Assembly (NCBI GenBank): GCA_958295905.1
Contig: OY282382.1
Coordinates: forward strand, 1,636,001-1,700,000
Direction: 5' to 3'
Origin: an uncultured Vicinamibacterales bacterium
GTDB taxonomy: Bacteria; Acidobacteriota; Vicinamibacteria; Vicinamibacterales; UBA8438
DNA length: 64,000 nucleotides
Program-made: the position numbers and the translations under genes
In this document: positions 58,983 to 64,000 of the stretch, in pieces
How positions within the stretch are numbered: the stretch's first letter is position 1
Layout of the letters: every line of letters starts with the position of its first letter
Notes under the pieces: generated by a model
What the model saw: the letters and a program-made list of their open reading frames with translations, nothing else
What the model was told of the DNA's origin: nothing
Database searches by the model: none

Positions 58983-60328
58983 TGATCAGAAAGCTGTCGC
59001 TGCCGCGCCGGACGTTCCTGCGGGGCCTGGGCGCGGCCGTCGCCCTGCCCCTGCTCGACGCCATGGCGCCGGCGCTCACCGCGGAGGCCCGGACCGCGGC
59101 GCGTCCCGTCCGCCGGCTCGGCTTCGTCTACATCCCCAACGGGGCGGTGATGCAGCAGTGGACGCCGGCCGGGACCGGGCCCGGGTACGCGCTGTCGCCC
59201 ATCCTCCAGCCGCTGGCCCCGTATCGGGACCAGCTCACGGTGGTGAGCGGTCTCGCCCACGGGCAGGCCGAGCCGCTTGGAGACGGCAACGGCGAGCACT
59301 CGCGGGCCAGCTCGACGTGGCTGAACGGGGTGCATCCGAAGCAGACCGAAGGCTCGGACGTGCGGGCCGGGATTACCGCGGATCAGCTGGCCGCGCAGCA
59401 TGTCGGCCGGGATACGCCGTTGCCGTCGCTCGAGCTCGCGATCGATCTCGACGGGCTCGTCGGCAACTGCGAGAACGGCTACAGTTGCGTCTACCTGAAC
59501 ACCGTCGCGTGGCGGTCGGCGACGACGCCGCTGCCGATGGAGAACAACCCCCGCGTGGTGTTCGAGCGGCTCTTCGGGGACGGCGGGACGACGGAGCAGC
59601 GCGTCGCCGAGATGCGGCGCGACCGCAGCATCCTCGATTCCGTGACCGGCGACATCGCCGATCTCGAACGTTCCATCGGGGTCGGCGACCGGGTTCGGCT
59701 CGATCAGTACCTCGACTCCATCCGGGCCCTCGAGCGGCGCATCACGCTGTCCGAGGCGCAGAGCGCCGACGCCGAGCTGCCGGCCCTGGCCCGGCCCGTC
59801 GGCATCCCCGACAACTTCGAGGACCACGTCAGGCTGATGTTCGACCTGATCTCCCTGGCGTGGCAGGCCGACATCACCCGCGTGTTCACCTTCATGCTCG
59901 GCCGCGAGCTGGGCGGGCGCACCTATCCGCATCTCGGCGTGCCCGACCCCCATCACGGGTTGTCGCACCACCGGAACGACCCCGAGAAGCTCGACAAGCT
60001 CGCGAGGATCAACACGTATCACGTGAGCCTGTTCACCCATCTGCTCGAGAACCTGCGGACGGCGCCGGACGGGGGCGGCTCGGTGCTCGATCACGCGATG
60101 GTGATGTACGGCGGCGGGCTCGGCGACAGCAACGACCACGCGCACTTCGATCTGCCGGAGATCGTGGTGGGCGGCGGGTCCGGGCGTCTCGCGGGCGGGC
60201 GGCACCTGCTGTACCCGAAAGACACGCCGGTGAACAATCTGCTCGTCAGCCTGCTCGACAAGGTCGGGGTGTCGGCCGGAAACTTCGGCGACGCGACCGG
60301 GCGCATCAAGGAGCTGGCGGACATCTGA
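58979..60328 (+). CDS. Tat-exported DUF1552 protein (module 3)
   Basis: This 449-residue protein begins MMIRKLSLPRRTFLRGLGAA, a twin-arginine-type signal, and carries the DUF1552 domain with VYIPNGAVMQQWTP, MENNPRVVFERLFGDGGT, the helical pair including RLDQYLDSIRALERRI, FMLGRELGGRTYPHLGVPDP with HHGLSHHRNDP, and YGGGLGDSNDHAHFDLP. It overlaps the haem protein gene by four bases and precedes the ankyrin gene by about 160 bp. All three DUF1552 proteins in the window keep the H-H-x-L-S-H block. Reaction unknown. Confidence 0.88.
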   Translation: MMIRKLSLPRRTFLRGLGAAVALPLLDAMAPALTAEARTAARPVRRLGFVYIPNGAVMQQWTPAGTGPGYALSPILQPLAPYRDQLTVVSGLAHGQAEPLGDGNGEHSRASSTWLNGVHPKQTEGSDVRAGITADQLAAQHVGRDTPLPSLELAIDLDGLVGNCENGYSCVYLNTVAWRSATTPLPMENNPRVVFERLFGDGGTTEQRVAEMRRDRSILDSVTGDIADLERSIGVGDRVRLDQYLDSIRALERRITLSEAQSADAELPALARPVGIPDNFEDHVRLMFDLISLAWQADITRVFTFMLGRELGGRTYPHLGVPDPHHGLSHHRNDPEKLDKLARINTYHVSLFTHLLENLRTAPDGGGSVLDHAMVMYGGGLGDSNDHAHFDLPEIVVGGGSGRLAGGRHLLYPKDTPVNNLLVSLLDKVGVSAGNFGDATGRIKELADI

Positions 60329-60486
60329 CGCCGATGGGCGGCCGCCCGTAGGCCGGGCGGTCACCAGCGCGGGCAGGCCCTGCCCGTCGCGGAGGAGATG
60401 GCCGATGCGCGGCGCGCGGTGGAGATAGTCGCGCAGAGGGGCTGGGCGCGCGCTGCGGTCTGCGGGCCGGAACGAACGAGGTGTCG

Positions 60487-61914
60487 ATGCACGTGTTCAT
60501 GCGTTCGCTGGCGGTGGTCCTGGTGGGCTTGGTGGTGTCGGTGCCCGCGTCCGCGCGGGTCGATCCGCCGCTGCTCGACGCCGCGCGCACCGGTGACGTC
60601 GAGCAGGTCCGGGCGCTGCTGGCCCAGGCCGCCGATGCCGACCAGCCGGCCCTCGACGGCACGACGGCGCTGCACTGGGCCGCCAACCGGGACGACCTGG
60701 CCACGGCCCGGCTGCTGCTCGACGCCGGGGCCCGCGCCGGCGCCGCCAACCGGTACGGCGCGACCCCCCTGCTGGTGGCCGCCACCAACGGCAGCGCGGC
60801 GATGCTCGACATGCTGCTGGCGGCGGGAGCCGACCCGAACGCGGGCTTGCCCGAGGGGGAGACCCCGCTGATGCGGGCGGCCCGCGCCGGCCGGGTCGGC
60901 GCGGTGCGCGCGTTGCTGCGCCATGGGGCCGAGGTCGACGCGGCCGAGCAGTGGCGCGGCCAGACCGCGCTGATGTGGGCCGCCATCGAGGGGAACGCCG
61001 CCGCCGTTCTGGAGCTGGTCGCGGGGGGCGCTGATGTGCGCGCGCGCTCCGCCGGCGGCTTCACCCCGCTGTTGTTCGCGGTCCGCCACAACCGGCCGGG
61101 CGTGCTGCGGGCGCTCGTCGGCGCCGGCGCCGACGTGAACGACACGCTGCCCGACGGCATGAGCGCCCTGTGCGTCGCGACCCTCAATGCGCACTACGAC
61201 GTCGGGGTCTGGCTGCTCGAGCAGGGGGCGGACCCGAACGCGGACGCGCAGGGGTGGACCGCGTTGCACCAGCTCGTCTGGGCCCGCCGGCCGAATCTCG
61301 GCTTCAACAATCCCGCGCCCATCCCCACCGGTCTCGTCTCCGACCTCGAGTTCGTCGCGGCCCTCGCCGCCCACGGCGCCGATCTCGATGCGCGGCAGGC
61401 GAAGGAACCGCGGGGCGGCGACGGGTCGGGCACCGGCGGCGGCTACCGCAACGTGCTGAACCGGGTGGGGGCGACGCCGTTCCTGCTCGCCGCGAAGGCC
61501 GTCGACGCCGAGCTGATGCGGCTGCTGGTGAGGCTGGGAGCCGACCCGCTGCTGGCGAACGAGGACGGCACGACCCCGCTGATGGTCGCGGCGGGGGTCG
61601 GCATCTGGGCGGTGGGGGAGAGCCCCGGCACGAACCGGGAGGCGCTCGCCGCGGTCGAGCTGATGCTCGAGCTGGGCGACGCGGTGACCACCGTCGACGC
61701 CAACGGCGACACCGCCCTGCACGGCGCGATCATCCGCGGGTCGGAGCCGCTGGTGCGGTTCCTGCTCGACCAGGGGGCCGACTTGGAGGCGGTCAACGGC
61801 AAGGGCTGGACCCCCCTGATCATGGCCGAGGGGGTGTTCTACTCGAACACCGGCAAGCGGTGGCCCGAGATGGAGCGGCTGCTGCTTGAACTCGGTGCCC
61901 GCCGTTCGTCCTAG
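60487..61914 (+). CDS. Exported ankyrin-repeat protein (module 3)
   Basis: This 475-residue protein has a signal peptide (MHVFMRSLAVVLVGLVVSVP, ending ASA) and about ten ankyrin repeats (for example DGTTALHWAANRDDLATARL, WRGQTALMWAAIEGNAAAVL, NGDTALHGAIIRGSEPLVRF). It resembles the ankyrin part of the module 1 protein but stops without a cytochrome domain. The ATG at 60487 with GAGG six bases upstream is preferred over a GTG at 60481. Its stop codon (TAG, 61912-61914) is part of the CTAG end of a family B element, so the original C-terminus may have been lost. Confidence 0.85.
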   Translation: MHVFMRSLAVVLVGLVVSVPASARVDPPLLDAARTGDVEQVRALLAQAADADQPALDGTTALHWAANRDDLATARLLLDAGARAGAANRYGATPLLVAATNGSAAMLDMLLAAGADPNAGLPEGETPLMRAARAGRVGAVRALLRHGAEVDAAEQWRGQTALMWAAIEGNAAAVLELVAGGADVRARSAGGFTPLLFAVRHNRPGVLRALVGAGADVNDTLPDGMSALCVATLNAHYDVGVWLLEQGADPNADAQGWTALHQLVWARRPNLGFNNPAPIPTGLVSDLEFVAALAAHGADLDARQAKEPRGGDGSGTGGGYRNVLNRVGATPFLLAAKAVDAELMRLLVRLGADPLLANEDGTTPLMVAAGVGIWAVGESPGTNREALAAVELMLELGDAVTTVDANGDTALHGAIIRGSEPLVRFLLDQGADLEAVNGKGWTPLIMAEGVFYSNTGKRWPEMERLLLELGARRSS

Positions 61915-62022
61915 GAGTCTGCGCCGCAGGAAAATCAGCCCCACATATAGTGGAGTTAAGGTCACGACTACTATATACAGGGGCCTAATCGTGCCAAATC
62001 GTTCTACGACGCAGATTCCTAG
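61911..62022. repeat. Family B CTAG-ended element, copy 4
   Basis: This 112-bp copy runs from CTAGGAGTCTGCGCCGCAGG to CTACGACGCAGATTCCTAG and shares the AT-rich core (TATAGTGGAGTTAAGGTCAC, CTACTATATACAGGGGCC) with copies 1 and 3. The left CTAG contains the stop codon of the ankyrin gene. Confidence 0.83.
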
Positions 62023-62072
62023 CCCGAAAATCGTCGCCTGCGGCTCCGAATTGCCGCCCAACCAACCCTCCA
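62023..62072 (-). repeat. Box C repeat, reverse copy beside family B
   Basis: CCCGAAAATCGTCGCCTGCG to CCAACCAACCCTCCAAG is the reverse complement of box C, starting exactly where family B copy 4 ends. Confidence 0.75.
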
Positions 62073-62074
62073 AG

Positions 62075-62215
62075 TCGCCCCCGATTCGAGGGGTCGCCAC
62101 CGTCTTGCCGCCCGGCCGGCGCCGCGTGAGGCCCACGATTCCGCCCGTCCCCGGAGCCCCAGGACCCGCCCCGATTCGGCCTGTGCACGGCTGTGGCGGA
62201 GCGTGGGATGGTCCT
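62075..62215 (-). repeat. Family A element, copy 8 (left end missing)
   Basis: This truncated reverse copy begins inside the element at CGCCCCCGATTCGAGGGG and continues to the intact right end GAGCGTGGGATGGTCCTG. The missing terminal repeat coincides with the junction to box C, so it was either inserted into or cut by that repeat. Confidence 0.78.
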
Positions 62216-62324
62216 GCCCGGTCGACCCGGCTCCGCGCCGGGGTTTGTGTTACGCTATTAGCCGGGGATATGTGTACAATCACGGATCGTCAGCCGTAGC
62301 CCCGTCTCGACCGGATCAGGTAAC

Positions 62325-62478
62325 AGCCCGTGGTAAAACTCCGCGGCGCGCCGGAAGGAACTGGCCGGCGGTGGCGCGGAAACGGCTCGGATCGGCCGGA
62401 TTTCGACCGCTGTACGAACATTCTTGGGCCGAGTACGGCCCCGGCCGGATGCAGCGCAACTTTCTGCCACGGACTGGT
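62325..62478 (+). repeat. Family E repeat, copy 2
   Basis: It runs from ACAGCCCGTGGTAAAACTCC through GCGGAAACGGCTCGGATCGG and GGGCCGAGTACGGCCCC to GCAGCGCAACTTTCTGCCAC, matching 3285-3461 closely. It lies just upstream of the methyltransferase gene. Confidence 0.77.
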
Positions 62479-62594
62479 AAATGCTAGCGGCAACGTGGCC
62501 TCCCGCCCACGCCGACCGCACTAGCAGAGCTGCCGCAGGCACGATCGGCGCGAGGCACCAGCACCCAAAACTCCACCACGGTAGCCGGATCAAG

Positions 62595-63755
62595 ATGGCG
62601 ATGACAGCTGAGCTGCCGGAGTCGTCTGACGGATGGGTGCGGGACGGTGCAAAAGAGCTCCCTGTCGAACAGCAGACGCTGCGAACCCGCCCGGAACTCC
62701 AGGCCCCAAGTGACACGCCCCGCGCAAGCGTCGTCGATCTGTTCTGCGGAGCGGGAGGCCTCTCGCACGGATTTCGGCTGGAAGGGTTCGAGATCGCCGC
62801 AGGCATCGACATCGACGAACGATGTCGGCACGCCTTCGAGCACAACAACGAGGCACCGTTCCTGCGCCGTGACGTCGCGTCGCTCAATGGCGAAGCCGTC
62901 AAGGAACTCTTCGTTCCCGGCCGTCTGTCCGTGCTCGTAGGCTGCGCGCCGTGCCAACCATTCTCCGTTTACAACCAGAAGAACCACGATCCGCGATGGC
63001 AGCTGTTGGAGCATTTCGCGCGGATCATCGCCGAGGCAGAGCCTTCCGTGGTGTCCATGGAGAACGTGCCCCGCCTAGTTCACTTTAGAGGCGGAGAGGT
63101 GTTCACCCGATTCCTGGCCGCGCTGAAGCGCTTGGGTTATCACATCGACTGGAGGATCGCCTTCGCCCCGGACTACGGCGTACCGCAGCGAAGAGCACGG
63201 CTCGTGCTGCTGGCGTCGCAACTAGGAAAAATCGCTGTCGAGCAGCCGACGTACGCACCCTCCGAGTACAGAACGGTCGCGGACACCATCGGCGACCTGC
63301 CGATGCTGGCCGCCGGAGACATCGACGAAAAGGACCCGTTGCACCGCAGCAGCCGGCTGTCTCCTCTCAACCTCGATCGCATCAGAGCCGCCAAGGCCGG
63401 AGGTAGTTGGCAGGACTGGGACGAAGAGTTGATCGCCACCTGCCACAGGATACCCACTGGCAGGGGCTACACGTCCGTGTACGGTCGGATGGAGTGGGAC
63501 GCGCCTTCACCGACGATTACGACTCAGTTCTTCGGCTTCGGCAACGGCCGGTTCGGACATCCCGAACAGGACCGCGGTCTCTCGTTGCGCGAAGGTGCCA
63601 TGCTCCAGTCTTTCCCACGTCGGTACTCGTTCGTGGAATCCGACGACGAGATCGAATTCAAGAAACTAGGGCGCATGATCGGCAACGCGGTCCCGGTTCT
63701 TCTAGCCCGCGCGATCGCCCGATCGGTGCAGTGCCACGCCGAGGAGCACGCGTGA
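62595..63755 (+). CDS. dcm: DNA (cytosine-5-)-methyltransferase
   Basis: This 386-residue protein has all main C5-methyltransferase motifs: I (DLFCGAGGLSHGF), IV with the catalytic cysteine C120 in CAPCQPFS, VI (SMENVPRL), VIII (YGVPQRRARL), and the late LREGAMLQSFP and IGNAVP of motifs IX and X. The target-recognition region between VIII and IX is of ordinary length. It is probably the modification part of a restriction system. The GC content and codon use are lower than in the neighbouring genes, suggesting horizontal transfer. Starts at 62595 (MAMTAELPES) or 62601 are both plausible. Its stop overlaps the start of the next gene. Confidence 0.92.
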   Translation: MAMTAELPESSDGWVRDGAKELPVEQQTLRTRPELQAPSDTPRASVVDLFCGAGGLSHGFRLEGFEIAAGIDIDERCRHAFEHNNEAPFLRRDVASLNGEAVKELFVPGRLSVLVGCAPCQPFSVYNQKNHDPRWQLLEHFARIIAEAEPSVVSMENVPRLVHFRGGEVFTRFLAALKRLGYHIDWRIAFAPDYGVPQRRARLVLLASQLGKIAVEQPTYAPSEYRTVADTIGDLPMLAAGDIDEKDPLHRSSRLSPLNLDRIRAAKAGGSWQDWDEELIATCHRIPTGRGYTSVYGRMEWDAPSPTITTQFFGFGNGRFGHPEQDRGLSLREGAMLQSFPRRYSFVESDDEIEFKKLGRMIGNAVPVLLARAIARSVQCHAEEHA

Positions 63756-64000
63756 TGGCTACGTCGCCCGAACTGCGCATGACGATCAGCCTCAACGTGC
63801 TGGAACACCTGGGAATAAACCTGTACAGCAACGTACCTGCAGTGCTGTCGGAGATCGTTGCCAACGCTTGGGACGCGGACGCGGACGCGGTTCACATCGA
63901 GTGGGACCGGAACTCGGGCCGGATCACGATTCAGGACGACGGAATCGGGATGACGCCCGACGACATCAACGATCGCTTCCTGAACGTGGGCTACTGCCGT
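63755..64000 (+). CDS. GHKL ATPase (MORC/MutL/Hsp90-like), partial at window end
   Basis: Only the first 82 residues lie in the window. They contain the ATP-binding N-box (SEIVANAWDADADA, with E, N and D) and the G1 box QDDGIGMTPDDINDRFL of GHKL-type ATPases. In bacteria, MORC/MutL-like GHKL proteins next to a C5-methyltransferase mark a class of restriction-modification systems described by comparative genomics, with a superfamily 2 helicase and nuclease further downstream. Start ATG at 63755 overlaps the stop codon of the methyltransferase. The remaining domains cannot be seen. Confidence 0.85.
   Translation, partial: MATSPELRMTISLNVLEHLGINLYSNVPAVLSEIVANAWDADADAVHIEWDRNSGRITIQDDGIGMTPDDINDRFLNVGYCR

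Overview
The window is about 64 kb of very GC-rich bacterial chromosome. No rRNA or tRNA gene and no replication origin is visible, so taxonomy rests on gene content. Three operons pair a DUF1587/1595/1592/1588/1585 c-type cytochrome-like protein with a Tat-exported DUF1552 protein. There are many Tat or Sec exported oxidoreductases, ankyrin proteins with signal peptides, a PdhC-type E2 and a Smr-domain protein. This fits Acidobacteriota (perhaps a Vicinamibacteria-like lineage) or less likely Planctomycetota; that is inference.

Layout. 0.4-2.1 kb: IPP isomerase and a squalene/phytoene synthase (isoprenoids). 2.7-9.5 kb: a membrane protein, YgfZ-type folate protein, a hydrolase lacking its nucleophile, FHA protein, SDR, an unknown protein and a degenerate malate-dehydrogenase fold. 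9.8-12.2 kb: LipB overlapping a lipoylated E2, then an HU-family protein. 12.8-16.6 kb: QueF, Smr, iodotyrosine-deiodinase-like flavoprotein, zinc peptidase, MpaB-like oxygenase. 16.9-19.9 kb: exported amidohydrolase-like protein and a propeller/cytochrome protein. 20.5-27.5 kb: first cytochrome/DUF1552/ankyrin module plus a cyanophycinase-like peptidase. 28.5-35.9 kb: exported unknown protein, sulfite oxidase-like enzyme, second module with a cytochrome c'-like protein. 36.4-44.3 kb: epoxide hydrolase, two Tat-exported VOC proteins, and a three-subunit periplasmic molybdenum hydroxylase (PaoABC type, order A-C-B). 44.4-46.2 kb: Uma2-like nuclease and a MNT/HepT toxin-antitoxin pair. 46.2-51.8 kb: LolA-like protein, two FtsX-type permeases, ATPase and a beta-barrel protein (envelope transport). 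52.2-56.4 kb: polysaccharide deacetylase, S9 peptidase, metallo-beta-lactamase fold protein. 56.5-61.9 kb: third module. 62.6 kb to the end: cytosine DNA methyltransferase and the start of a GHKL ATPase, which looks like the start of a MORC/MutL-type restriction-modification locus.

The intergenic space is filled with dispersed, non-coding, inverted-repeat elements. Family A (8 copies, usually about 170 bp, TIR CATCCCACGCT) and family B (4 copies, 112-117 bp, TIR CTAGGAGTCTGCGCCG or CTGGGAGTCTGCGCCG) look like non-autonomous mobile elements. A family A copy sits inside one of three tandem copies of a gene's 5' end, with a 7-bp direct repeat at its borders. Two family B copies supply the stop codon of the adjacent gene. 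Further small families (box C, D, E and a REP-like hairpin) are nested with them. No transposase is present in the window.

Several genes have a TANNNT hexamer exactly six bases before the start codon, which suggests leaderless transcripts. The strongest candidate for an undescribed system is the thrice-repeated exported cytochrome/DUF1552/(ankyrin or cytochrome) module.
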